Position numbers and translations under genes: made by a program. DNA of 7,181 nt from Aquificaceae bacterium (GTDB lineage: Bacteria; Aquificota; Aquificia; Aquificales; Aquificaceae). Within the stretch, counting starts at the first letter, position 1; every line of letters begins with the position of its first letter. Under the pieces are notes generated by a model that worked only from the letters and a program-made list of their open reading frames with translations, had not been told where the DNA came from and ran no database searches. The stretch covers positions 1 to 7,181 of the forward strand of contig WFOY01000238.1 in the NCBI GenBank assembly GCA_015487835.1, read 5' to 3'. Below, in pieces: positions 1-5,567 of the stretch.

Positions 1-97
1 CGGGCATGAAGACAGGTGTCTCCACGGTCCCCCTGGATGTTACTATCCTTCCCCTTCTTGCCTTTCCGTCCTTAGCTTTCAGGTCGAACCTGACCAT
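1..97 (-). CDS. tgt: tRNA-guanine transglycosylase, N-terminal fragment (cut by window edge)
   Basis: Reading the minus strand from the ATG at 97-95 gives 32 residues beginning [18 protein letters not shown] and ending TVETPVFMP, then runs off the window. This is the recognisable start of bacterial queuine/preQ1 tRNA-ribosyltransferase. The family typically opens with F-x-L...DG-x-ARRG-x-L...G-x-V-x-TP-x-FMPVGT. The enzyme exchanges guanine 34 in the anticodon of GUN tRNAs for preQ1 during queuosine synthesis, in the cytoplasm. The catalytic aspartates and zinc site lie outside the window. The start is fixed by an in-frame TAA at 112-110. Between that stop and the ATG there is no Shine-Dalgarno sequence, and the start codon sits inside a perfect palindrome. 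The gene is divergent from the secreted hydrolase-like gene. The identification rests on this short but characteristic stretch. Confidence 0.87.
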   Translation of the reverse strand, partial: MVRFDLKAKDGKARRGRIVTSRGTVETPVFMP

Positions 98-106
98 GGT
101 CAGGTT
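87..106. repeat. Perfect 20-bp palindrome over the tgt start codon
   Basis: AACCTGACCATGGTCAGGTT equals its own reverse complement with no mismatch. It contains the ATG of tgt (minus strand, 97-95) and lies 27 bp upstream of the hydrolase ATG. As DNA it could be a two-fold operator in a divergent promoter region. As RNA it could fold into an 8-bp stem with a CATG loop that would hold the tgt start codon. The AT-rich run that follows on the plus strand (ATTTTATTAT) is broken, so a terminator reading is weaker. The symmetry is seen directly; the function is inferred. Confidence 0.6.
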
Positions 107-117
107 ATTTTATTATG
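107..117 (-). promoter_or_regulatory. Candidate -10 region for tgt
   Basis: On the minus strand the AT-rich run contains CATAAT (117-112) and TAAAAT (112-107). Either would place transcription start only about 3 to 8 nt before the tgt ATG, which agrees with the absence of a Shine-Dalgarno site. I see no good -35 hexamer, so this is a weak call. Confidence 0.3.
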
Positions 118-118
118 T

Positions 119-126
119 AAGGAGGT
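119..126 (+). promoter_or_regulatory. Ribosome binding site for the hydrolase-like gene
   Basis: AAGGAGGT is a full anti-Shine-Dalgarno match. GGAGG ends 8 nt before the ATG at 134. The earlier in-frame GTG at 125 overlaps the site itself, so ATG 134 is the real start. Confidence 0.85.
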
Positions 127-133
127 GTGGACC

Positions 134-1018
134 ATGAGGGTCCTTGTAGTTATCATCACAGCACTCTTTTCTTTCTCCTTCGCTGACGAGTTTATAGAGA
201 ACCTGATAAGGAAGCTGGACGAGAGGGGTGAGAAGGCCTGGTGGTGGGACGAGAGGTGGTGGAAGGAGGGCTACATAGAACCGGTCCCCAACTACGAGGT
301 GGAGGTCAAGTGGGTCTCGGTTTACAACGAGGACGTTGAGATACCTGTAATGGTGGCAAGACCTAAGAAGAAGGGTAAGTTTCCGGGTGTCCTTTTCCTC
401 CACGGGAGGAGAGGCCTCGACGACCTCTTCCAGCTGCACGCCAAGAGGCTCGCAGCCAGGGGCTTTGTGGTGGTCGCCCCGGACCTCTACACGGGCAGGT
501 TCATAGAGAGGTTCCCCATATACCACGACCCCGTCGTTGAGGACGACGCGGAGAAGGTCCTCGACTACGCCCTCTCGAGAGAAGACATCCACCCAAAGAA
601 GGTCTGCGTGTACGGTTTAACCAGGGGAGGCTTTTACTCCCTCAGACTGCTCGTTGCCAAGGGGAGGCAGAAGAAGGACATAGCCTGCTTCGTGGGCTAC
701 TACCCCCACCTCCAGGACCCGAACAGACCCGAACCCATGCAGGTTTACAGGTACCACGAGGATGTGGAGAAGATAGAGGTCCCCGTCCTGTTCCTCATAG
801 GCAGGGAGGAGCAGTACCAGAGGCTAAGACCTGCCCTCATGGCCATAGACTTCCTGAGGTCCAAAGGGAGGGAGGCCTACATAGTGGTTTACCCAGGTGT
901 GGGAAGGGGTTTTGACTTCAGGGACGGTGGCAGGAGGAAGTTCGCGGACGACCTGGCTGCCAAGGACGCGATCATAAGGGCAACCAAGTTCATGAAGAAG
1001 CACCTCGGGGTGGAGTGA
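134..1018 (+). CDS. Secreted dienelactone hydrolase-fold protein lacking the expected catalytic triad
   Basis: 294 residues from the ATG chosen by its strong Shine-Dalgarno site. Residues 1-17 look like a Sec signal peptide (hydrophobic VLVVIITALFSFSFA, likely cleavage before D18), so the protein is probably periplasmic. The rest reads as an alpha/beta hydrolase of the dienelactone hydrolase type. It has the PGVLFLHGRRGL oxyanion-side strand and loop (84-95), RLAARGFVVVAPDLY (105-119), the nucleophile-elbow position YGLTRGG (160-166), the acid-strand VPVLFLIG (216-223) and the C-terminal YPGVGRGF (253-260). In the family these positions normally carry Cys or Ser, Asp and His. Here they read Thr163, Glu225/226 and Arg258. 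Either the protein is non-catalytic or it uses other residues. A tryptophan cluster (W36-38, W42-43) follows the signal peptide. It stands alone downstream of divergent tgt; its substrate or partner is unknown. The fold is fairly sure, hydrolase activity doubtful. Confidence 0.8.
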   Translation: MRVLVVIITALFSFSFADEFIENLIRKLDERGEKAWWWDERWWKEGYIEPVPNYEVEVKWVSVYNEDVEIPVMVARPKKKGKFPGVLFLHGRRGLDDLFQLHAKRLAARGFVVVAPDLYTGRFIERFPIYHDPVVEDDAEKVLDYALSREDIHPKKVCVYGLTRGGFYSLRLLVAKGRQKKDIACFVGYYPHLQDPNRPEPMQVYRYHEDVEKIEVPVLFLIGREEQYQRLRPALMAIDFLRSKGREAYIVVYPGVGRGFDFRDGGRRKFADDLAAKDAIIRATKFMKKHLGVE

Positions 1019-1021
1019 GGC

Positions 1022-1050
1022 TTGACTGATCGGCGAAGACACCCTATATT
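1022..1050 (+). promoter_or_regulatory. Sigma70-type promoter of the cold-shock gene
   Basis: TTGACT (1022-1027) and TATATT (1045-1050) are separated by exactly 17 bp and start 4 bp after the stop of the preceding gene. Each hexamer matches the consensus at five of six positions. Predicted transcription start is near 1057. Confidence 0.65.
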
Positions 1051-1056
1051 GTGAGA

Positions 1057-1135
1057 AGGTTCTGGGTCCATCAGAGGGAGGGAAACCGCCTTCTGAAGTT
1101 CCCGGAGCCTGAAATCTGTAGGAGGTTTGTGTTCC
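1057..1135 (+). promoter_or_regulatory. Predicted 5' leader of the cold-shock mRNA
   Basis: About 79 nt lie between the predicted transcription start and the ATG. TGAGAAGG (1052-1059) and CCTTCTGA (1089-1096) can pair with one mismatch, though the left arm straddles the predicted start site. Long structured leaders are typical of cold-shock genes, where they control mRNA stability and translation with temperature. That this one does so is inferred. Confidence 0.35.
1121..1125 (+). promoter_or_regulatory. Ribosome binding site of the cold-shock gene
   Basis: GGAGG lies 10 nt before the ATG at 1136. An in-frame TTG at 1127 is only 1 nt from this site, too close to be used, so the protein starts [10 protein letters not shown]. 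Confidence 0.8.
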
Positions 1136-1351
1136 ATGACGTTCACTGGCACAGTTAAGTGGTTCAGCAAGGAGAAGGGTTACGGGTTCATAACCCGTGA
1201 CGACAACCAGGGCGATGTCTTCGTCCACTTCACCGCCATCCAGAAGGAGGGGTTCAAGACCTTGGAGCAGGGGCAGAGGGTTCAGTTCGAGATAGAGGAG
1301 GACCCTAAAGGCCCCAGGGCTAAGAACGTGATCATACTGAACGGTCAGTAA
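1136..1351 (+). CDS. Cold-shock domain protein (CspA family)
   Basis: 71 residues, the usual length of a single-domain cold-shock protein. The five-stranded OB fold is readable in full. It has the GTVKWF strand (5-10), RNP1-type KGYGFIT (14-20), RNP2-type VFVHF (28-32), then [17 protein letters not shown] and a closing [10 protein letters not shown] strand. All the aromatic nucleic-acid-binding positions (W9, F10, Y16, F18, F29, H31, F32) are present. Such proteins bind single-stranded RNA and DNA and melt mRNA secondary structure, often after a temperature drop or during growth. It is monocistronic with its own promoter, and its 3' end overlaps the convergent DUF58 gene by 7 bp. The family assignment is secure; whether it is cold-induced or constitutive cannot be read from the sequence. 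Confidence 0.97.
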   Translation: MTFTGTVKWFSKEKGYGFITRDDNQGDVFVHFTAIQKEGFKTLEQGQRVQFEIEEDPKGPRAKNVIILNGQ

Positions 1352-2202
1352 GTTGCGAGCTCACTTAAGATCCTGACCAGGTGGTCCTCCCCGAAGCCCG
1401 GGGGGACCTTCCTGTTTCCTATCTTCAGGCCAACTGGGTAGCCTTCCGATATGAGCTTCATGGCAAGGTAGGTGATCTTGGATATCCTCGTCTCAAGGTC
1501 GCCTTCCACGGACTCTAAGGAGAGGATCACAGGCCTCTTGGTCTCGGACACAGTCTCCTTGATCATAAGGTCACCCACCTTGGCTGTTACCTTCCAGTGT
1601 ATCAGCTTCATGGGCTCCCCGGAGTACTCCCTTATGTCCCTTACTTCATCGTAGCCCTTCGTGTAGGCCGATACAGACCTCCCCTCCCGGTCTGCACTCT
1701 CCTTGGTCTCCTCGAACCTCAAGGGTGAAGGCAGAGGTCTCGGGAACACCACCAGGTTCAGACCAACCTCAGCCTCGTAGGACCTCACGAACATACCCAG
1801 CGGAAAATCGGACATCACCGTTAAGGTCACCGAGTCAACCCTACCCCTCCTGGCGAAGGTGATCTCTATCTTCCCCTCCCTGGGGCGTGAGTCCACGATC
1901 GGGAAGAGGCACGAATCTGTCCCTGAGGATATCCTTATCAGAAAGGAGGGAAAGGGTCCCCTCTTCCTGAGGATGACCCTGAAGGTGGCTGGGCTGCCGG
2001 CGAAGACCCTTGGGGGAGGTATTAGGGTCAGCCTTATACCCCTCAGGTTTATAAGGGAGACCATGCCCGACACGAGCATTATCGACAGAAGTGCCGACAC
2101 GAGGATGTAGAGCAGGTTGTTGCCCGTGTTGGCAGCGGCCACACCTAAGAAAACGGTAACGCCTATGAATACGCTTCCTGACCTCCTTACCTTTACCTTC
2201 AT
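1345..2202 (-). CDS. DUF58 family membrane-anchored protein
   Basis: 285 residues. Two closely spaced membrane segments (about 10-25 and 30-52, the second beginning at the GNNLLYIL motif often seen in this family) are followed by a soluble domain. The DUF58 signature is at 184-216. It reads [21 protein letters not shown], then [11 protein letters not shown], the form in which R189, W203 and K204 are generally conserved. The biochemical role of DUF58 proteins is not established. They are usually found beside MoxR-type AAA ATPases and von Willebrand A proteins, none of which is in this window. At 285 residues it is on the short side for the family and lacks a long C-terminal extension. The start ATG overlaps the stop of the upstream permease gene (ATGA), with only a weak GAAGAG-type Shine-Dalgarno site, so it is probably translated by coupling. 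Confidence 0.85.
   Translation of the reverse strand: MKVKVRRSGSVFIGVTVFLGVAAANTGNNLLYILVSALLSIMLVSGMVSLINLRGIRLTLIPPPRVFAGSPATFRVILRKRGPFPSFLIRISSGTDSCLFPIVDSRPREGKIEITFARRGRVDSVTLTVMSDFPLGMFVRSYEAEVGLNLVVFPRPLPSPLRFEETKESADREGRSVSAYTKGYDEVRDIREYSGEPMKLIHWKVTAKVGDLMIKETVSETKRPVILSLESVEGDLETRISKITYLAMKLISEGYPVGLKIGNRKVPPGFGEDHLVRILSELATY
1383..1408 (+). terminator. Possible intrinsic terminator for the cold-shock gene
   Basis: GGTCCTCCC (1383-1391) pairs with GGGGGGACC (1400-1408) over nine base pairs, one of them T-G, around an 8-nt loop. A pyrimidine-rich stretch follows (TTCCTGTTTCC). It starts 31 nt after the csp stop and lies inside the convergent DUF58 coding sequence. The stem is strong but the T tract is interrupted by C, so this is a moderate call. 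Confidence 0.4.
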
Positions 2203-3176
2203 CTTCTCTTCAGAAGGTTGTCTCCCAGGATGTTAAAGGCAAGGATCGTGACGAATATGGCCATGCCGGGGGAGAGCATCCAGGGGAAGGAGGAGAGGAC
2301 GTTTATGTTCCTAACCTCCGAGAGCATGTTTCCCCAGCTCGGCTCTGGTTCCTGGATCCCAAGCCCGAGCAGACTGAGGGCCGCCTCCCCCAGTATGTAG
2401 GCAGGTATGGACAGGGTCGCCGAGACTATAAGATAGTAGTAGGTGTTTGGGAGTATATGCTTTCTGAGGATCCTGAAGGTTCCCGCCCCGTAAGTCCTCG
2501 CGGCAAGGACGAACTCCCTCTCCCTTATGGAGAGCACCATACCCCTCACCACCCTCGCCAGACCAGCCCACCCGATCAGGGAGAGGATGAAGACTATCAT
2601 CAGGAATATCTGGCCGCTCGTCATCTCGAGCGGGAAGACAGCTCTCAGGGAGAGGAGCAGGTAGAAGGTGGGTATGGACATAAGGACCTCCACCATCCTC
2701 ATTATCACCGCGTCAGTCCTCCCCCCGAAGTAGCCCGATATGCCTCCCACTATGGCCCCTATCACGAAGGTCACCACAGTTCCTATGACCGCCACACCTA
2801 AGGAGTACCTGGCCCCGTACAGGATCCTGGAGAAGACGTCCCTCCCCAGCTTGTCCCCTCCGAGGAGGTATATCCTGCACGGCTTCTCGACACCGATCAG
2901 TCTGAGCCCGTACTCGGTCTTTGTAAAGAACTTGAGCCTGCACACAACGCTCCTGTCCTCCTCGTAAACCTTAAAGAGGGGATCCTTCAAAACATAGGGG
3001 TGTACGTAGGGAAACGTTATCTTACCGTCTTTGAATAGGTGTATCCTCGTCGGAGGGTGGTAGGGAGCCTTCCTGTTCTGGAGGTCATAGGGGTAAGGGG
3101 CGAAGAAGTCGGCGAACACAGCCAGGATCACGAGCGTTACTATCAGCGTCAGGGAGAATTTTACGCCCCTCTCCAT
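2199..3176 (-). CDS. ABC transporter permease, OppC/DppC (peptide/nickel) type
   Basis: 325 residues. It has an N-terminal membrane segment (about 7-26) and a periplasmic insert of about 75 residues. Next comes the classic LGGDKLGRDVFSRILYGAR motif (105-123), then five further membrane segments (about 124-147, 158-178, 188-208, 245-270, 303-318). The EAA loop that contacts the ATPase is readable as REFVLAARTYGAG, then ILRKHILPN (220-244). This is the binding-protein-dependent transport inner-membrane component that, with an OppB-type partner, forms the channel for peptides, nickel or similar substrates. The long insert (PPTRIHLFKDGKITF and onward) belongs to a subgroup I recall from other bacteria, so it is not unique. 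No OppB, ATPase or binding protein is in the window; the neighbour upstream is the divergent FBPase gene. No Shine-Dalgarno site precedes the ATG. The substrate cannot be told. Confidence 0.93.
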   Translation of the reverse strand: MERGVKFSLTLIVTLVILAVFADFFAPYPYDLQNRKAPYHPPTRIHLFKDGKITFPYVHPYVLKDPLFKVYEEDRSVVCRLKFFTKTEYGLRLIGVEKPCRIYLLGGDKLGRDVFSRILYGARYSLGVAVIGTVVTFVIGAIVGGISGYFGGRTDAVIMRMVEVLMSIPTFYLLLSLRAVFPLEMTSGQIFLMIVFILSLIGWAGLARVVRGMVLSIREREFVLAARTYGAGTFRILRKHILPNTYYYLIVSATLSIPAYILGEAALSLLGLGIQEPEPSWGNMLSEVRNINVLSSFPWMLSPGMAIFVTILAFNILGDNLLKRR

Positions 3177-3177
3177 G

Positions 3178-3186
3178 TGATATAAT
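3178..3186 (+). promoter_or_regulatory. Extended -10 promoter of the FBP aldolase/phosphatase gene
   Basis: TGATATAAT is a perfect extended -10 element (TGnTATAAT), placing the transcription start near 3193 and a leader of about 33 nt. No clear -35 is seen, as is usual for extended -10 promoters. It sits 2 bp from the start codon of the divergent permease gene, so the two promoters must overlap. Confidence 0.55.
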
Positions 3187-3187
3187 C

Positions 3188-3193
3188 ATTCTA
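3188..3193 (-). promoter_or_regulatory. Candidate -10 for the permease-DUF58 operon
   Basis: On the minus strand TAGAAT (five of six matches to TATAAT) ends 11 nt before the permease ATG. That would give a leader of only about 5 nt, consistent with the missing Shine-Dalgarno site. No convincing -35 is present. Confidence 0.28.
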
Positions 3194-3211
3194 AATTTAA
3201 GCGGAGAGAGG

Positions 3212-3219
3212 AAGGAGGT
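3212..3219 (+). promoter_or_regulatory. Ribosome binding site of the FBP aldolase/phosphatase gene
   Basis: AAGGAGGT, a full match to the anti-Shine-Dalgarno sequence, with GGAGG 7 nt before the ATG at 3226. It predicts efficient translation. Confidence 0.85.
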
Positions 3220-3225
3220 CAGATC

Positions 3226-4371
3226 ATGAAGATAACCCTGAGCGTGATAAAGGCGGACATTGGTGGCTACGTGGGACACTCCAGCACACACCCCGATGTG
3301 GTCCAGACGGTTAGGGAGATAGTGAGGGCTGAAGTTGACAAGGGAAACCTCATAGACTTCGACATCCTGACCTGTGGTGACGACATAGCGATAGTTATGA
3401 CCCACACCCACGGTGTGGACAGCGAACTCGTCCACGGCATAGCCTGGACAGCCTTTGAGAAGGGAACTGAGGTGGCAAAAAAACTAAAGCTCTACGGGGC
3501 GGGGCAGGACCTGCTCTCCGATGCATTCAGCGGCAACGTGAAGGGTCTCGGGCCTGGGGTTGCGGAGGCCGAGTTCAACGAGAGGCCCTCCGAACCTGTA
3601 GTGGTCTTCTTCGCCGACAAGACATCCCCGAGCGCCTGGAACCTACCCCTCTACGAGATGTTCGCCGATCCCATGAACACCGCAGGCCTGGTCATAGATC
3701 CCAAGATGCACGACGGTTTCACCTTCGAGGTCCTCGACGTTTACACGGGTAAGGCCGTCAAGCTCAACACCCCTGCGGAGACCTACGACCTCCTCGCCCT
3801 CATAGGCTCCGTGGGGAAGTACGTGGTAAAGAACGTTTACAGGAACTTCGACGGGGAGATAGCAGCCACCGCATCCACCCAGAGACTCTCCTTGATGGCA
3901 GGGAAGTACGTGGGGAAGGACGACCCCGTTATGATCGTGAGGGCCCAGAGTGGCTTTCCCGCAATAGGGGAGATCCTGGAACCCTTCTCAAAGCCTTGGA
4001 TAGTCGAGGGCTGGATGAGGGGTTCCCACAACGGACCCCTTATGCCCGTTTCCTTCGAGGACGCGAGGCCTTCCAGGTTCGACGGACCGCCGAGGGTCAT
4101 AGCCGCTGGTTACCAGATAGCCGAGGGCAAGCTCGTTGGACCCACAGACCTCTTCAGGGATCCAGCCTTCGATAAGGCCAGAAAGGTTGCTAACGACATG
4201 GCCGATATGCTGAGACGCCAGGGTATCTTCGAACCCCACAGACTGCCTGCCGATGAGATGGAGTACACGACCCTTCCCAAGGTCCTCAAGAAGCTGGAGG
4301 ACAGGTTCTACGACGCCGAAACCCAGAACTTAGAAGAGAAAGAGGTTCCCGAGAAGGGAGAGGTAGATTAG
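3226..4371 (+). CDS. Bifunctional fructose-1,6-bisphosphate aldolase/phosphatase (type V FBPase)
   Basis: 381 residues, the normal length. The enzyme condenses dihydroxyacetone phosphate with glyceraldehyde 3-phosphate and then removes the C1 phosphate, giving fructose 6-phosphate. It drives gluconeogenesis one way in archaea and deep-branching thermophilic bacteria. Family residues are readable: KADIGGYVGHSS with D11 and H18; TCGDDIAIVMTHTHG with metal-binding D52 and D53; YGAGQDLL with Y90; FFADKTSPSAWNLP with D131 and K132; KYVGKDD (227-233) holding the Tyr (Y228) and the Schiff-base Lys (K231) of the aldolase step; D286; and the C-terminal MEYTTLP with Y347. All the positions I can check are intact, so both activities are expected. 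The last 20 residues form an acidic tail. It is monocistronic with its own extended -10 promoter and a strong Shine-Dalgarno site, and its end overlaps the convergent dnaA gene by 4 bp. Confidence 0.97.
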   Translation: MKITLSVIKADIGGYVGHSSTHPDVVQTVREIVRAEVDKGNLIDFDILTCGDDIAIVMTHTHGVDSELVHGIAWTAFEKGTEVAKKLKLYGAGQDLLSDAFSGNVKGLGPGVAEAEFNERPSEPVVVFFADKTSPSAWNLPLYEMFADPMNTAGLVIDPKMHDGFTFEVLDVYTGKAVKLNTPAETYDLLALIGSVGKYVVKNVYRNFDGEIAATASTQRLSLMAGKYVGKDDPVMIVRAQSGFPAIGEILEPFSKPWIVEGWMRGSHNGPLMPVSFEDARPSRFDGPPRVIAAGYQIAEGKLVGPTDLFRDPAFDKARKVANDMADMLRRQGIFEPHRLPADEMEYTTLPKVLKKLEDRFYDAETQNLEEKEVPEKGEVD

Positions 4372-5567
4372 AACTTGCCCCTTATCTGCTTCTCTAAGAA
4401 GGTCAGTATGTAATCAGTCTTCCTGTCTTTCTTCCTCTCCTCCTCCACCCTCCTTATGCTGTGGATAACCGTGGAGTGGTCCTTTCTTTGGAAGGCCCTC
4501 GCTATCTCTATTAGGGAGGCACCCGTTAGCCTCCGGCAGAGGTACATGGCTATCCTCCTCGATCTGCTCACCCTGATCGATCTCCCGTTACCTAAGAGTT
4601 CTTCTTTGGTTATGCCGAAGTAGGAGGCCACCACCTCCTGGATCCTCTCCAGGTCCGTCTTTGAGCCTCTGGGCCTTAGGACCTCCGGGCCCCTGATCTT
4701 TATCGTCCTTATCGCCCCCTCTATCTCCCTCACACTCGGTCCCGTGGTCTCCATTATGGACCTCACTATCCTGTCGTGGACAGCTATCCTCAGTTCTTGG
4801 AGCTTCCTCTTGATTATCTCCAGCTTGGTGACCTCATCGAGGGTTATCTCAACCACAACACCGCCCTCGAACCTGCTCACAAGCCTGTCGGAGACGTCCC
4901 TGAGATCCCTCGGGTGTCTGTCCGAGGCGAGGACTATCTGCTTTTCTCTCATGTACAGGTGGTTGAATATGTTAAACAGCTCCATCTGGGTCCTGTCCTT
5001 ACCAGAGAGAAACTGGACATCGTCTATAAGGAGCACGTCCACGCCTCTGTACCTGTTCCTGAACTCGGTTATCCTGCCCTCCCTCAGGCTCTCGACCATC
5101 TCCTCGGAGAACTCACCAGCAGATCTGTAAGCTACCCTTAAACCCTTAGCTACACAGAAGTTCCCTATTGCCTGAAGTAGATGGGTCTTCCCCAAACCTA
5201 CCTTGCCATACAGAAAAAAGGGGTTGTAAAGGCTCCCCGGGTTTTCGGCGACGCTCCTCGCAACCTCGTAGGCCAGCCTGTTTCCCTCACCCACGATGAA
5301 GTTCTCAAAGGTGAACCTGGGTGAGATACCAGACCTTCTAAGATCCTCACCGGATTCCCCGGTTACGACGACAACATTCTCCCTCAACCTGTCCCCGAGC
5401 TTTACCCTTAGGATGCTTTCGAGCTCCTCCTTCTTGGATGGGTCCGGGACCGTGAGGTATATCCTGCCGTTCTTCTCGGTTATCTTTAGGTGTCTCAGTA
5501 TCTTGAGAAGGGAGCGGTCCTTGGTCTTTATGTAGCTTAAGAATGTGTTTATCCTCGCTCCCCCCAT
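4368..5567 (-). CDS. dnaA: Chromosomal replication initiator protein DnaA
   Basis: 399 residues from the ATG at 5567-5565. This binds DnaA boxes, forms an ATP-dependent filament at the origin and melts DNA for replication start. Numbered from this ATG, it has a short domain I (about 5-65, with NGRIYLTVP) and almost no domain II linker. The AAA+ core follows: ENFIVGEGNRLAYEV (from 88), Walker A GKVGLGKTH (121-129), Walker B LLIDDVQFL (179-187), sensor 1 LASDRHP, the box VII LVSRFEGG with its arginine finger (R232), and sensor 2 REIEGAIR (280-287). Domain IV closes it with ASLIEIARAFQRKDHSTVIHSI (350-371). The frame stays open to a GTG at 5633, but that start adds 22 residues outside domain I. 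The length from ATG equals that recalled for A. aeolicus DnaA. Neither start has a good Shine-Dalgarno site. No dnaN lies beside it; it follows tatC and an aldo/keto reductase gene. Confidence 0.97.
   Translation of the reverse strand: MGGARINTFLSYIKTKDRSLLKILRHLKITEKNGRIYLTVPDPSKKEELESILRVKLGDRLRENVVVVTGESGEDLRRSGISPRFTFENFIVGEGNRLAYEVARSVAENPGSLYNPFFLYGKVGLGKTHLLQAIGNFCVAKGLRVAYRSAGEFSEEMVESLREGRITEFRNRYRGVDVLLIDDVQFLSGKDRTQMELFNIFNHLYMREKQIVLASDRHPRDLRDVSDRLVSRFEGGVVVEITLDEVTKLEIIKRKLQELRIAVHDRIVRSIMETTGPSVREIEGAIRTIKIRGPEVLRPRGSKTDLERIQEVVASYFGITKEELLGNGRSIRVSRSRRIAMYLCRRLTGASLIEIARAFQRKDHSTVIHSIRRVEEERKKDRKTDYILTFLEKQIRGKF
4460..4468 (-). other. Consensus DnaA box inside the dnaA reading frame
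   Basis: TTATCCACA on the minus strand is an exact match to the classical E. coli-type DnaA box. It lies in the codons for V-I-H-S of the domain IV signature, so amino-acid conservation explains much of it. Whether this organism's DnaA recognises the same 9-mer is unknown. Confidence 0.35.

Noticed and set aside
125..133. GTG start three codons upstream for the hydrolase gene
   Set aside because: The GTG is inside the Shine-Dalgarno sequence, so it cannot be used with it.
113..592. Long minus-strand frame opposite the hydrolase gene (159 residues)
   Set aside because: It is antisense to a gene with a signal peptide, a hydrolase-like fold and a strong ribosome site. The translation is low-complexity (L, V, P-rich) with no recognisable motif.
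2457..2801. Plus-strand frame rich in His, Glu and Pro
   Set aside because: It is the shadow of the permease gene. Its composition reflects antisense of hydrophobic codons.
3811..3913. Repeated GGGAAGTACGTGG within the FBPase gene (3813 and 3901)
   Set aside because: Both copies encode G-K-Y-V in conserved parts of the enzyme with the same preferred codons; no sign of a functional repeat.
4744..5141. Overlapping plus-strand frames opposite dnaA
   Set aside because: Shadows of the AAA+ core; the dnaA frame has every expected motif.
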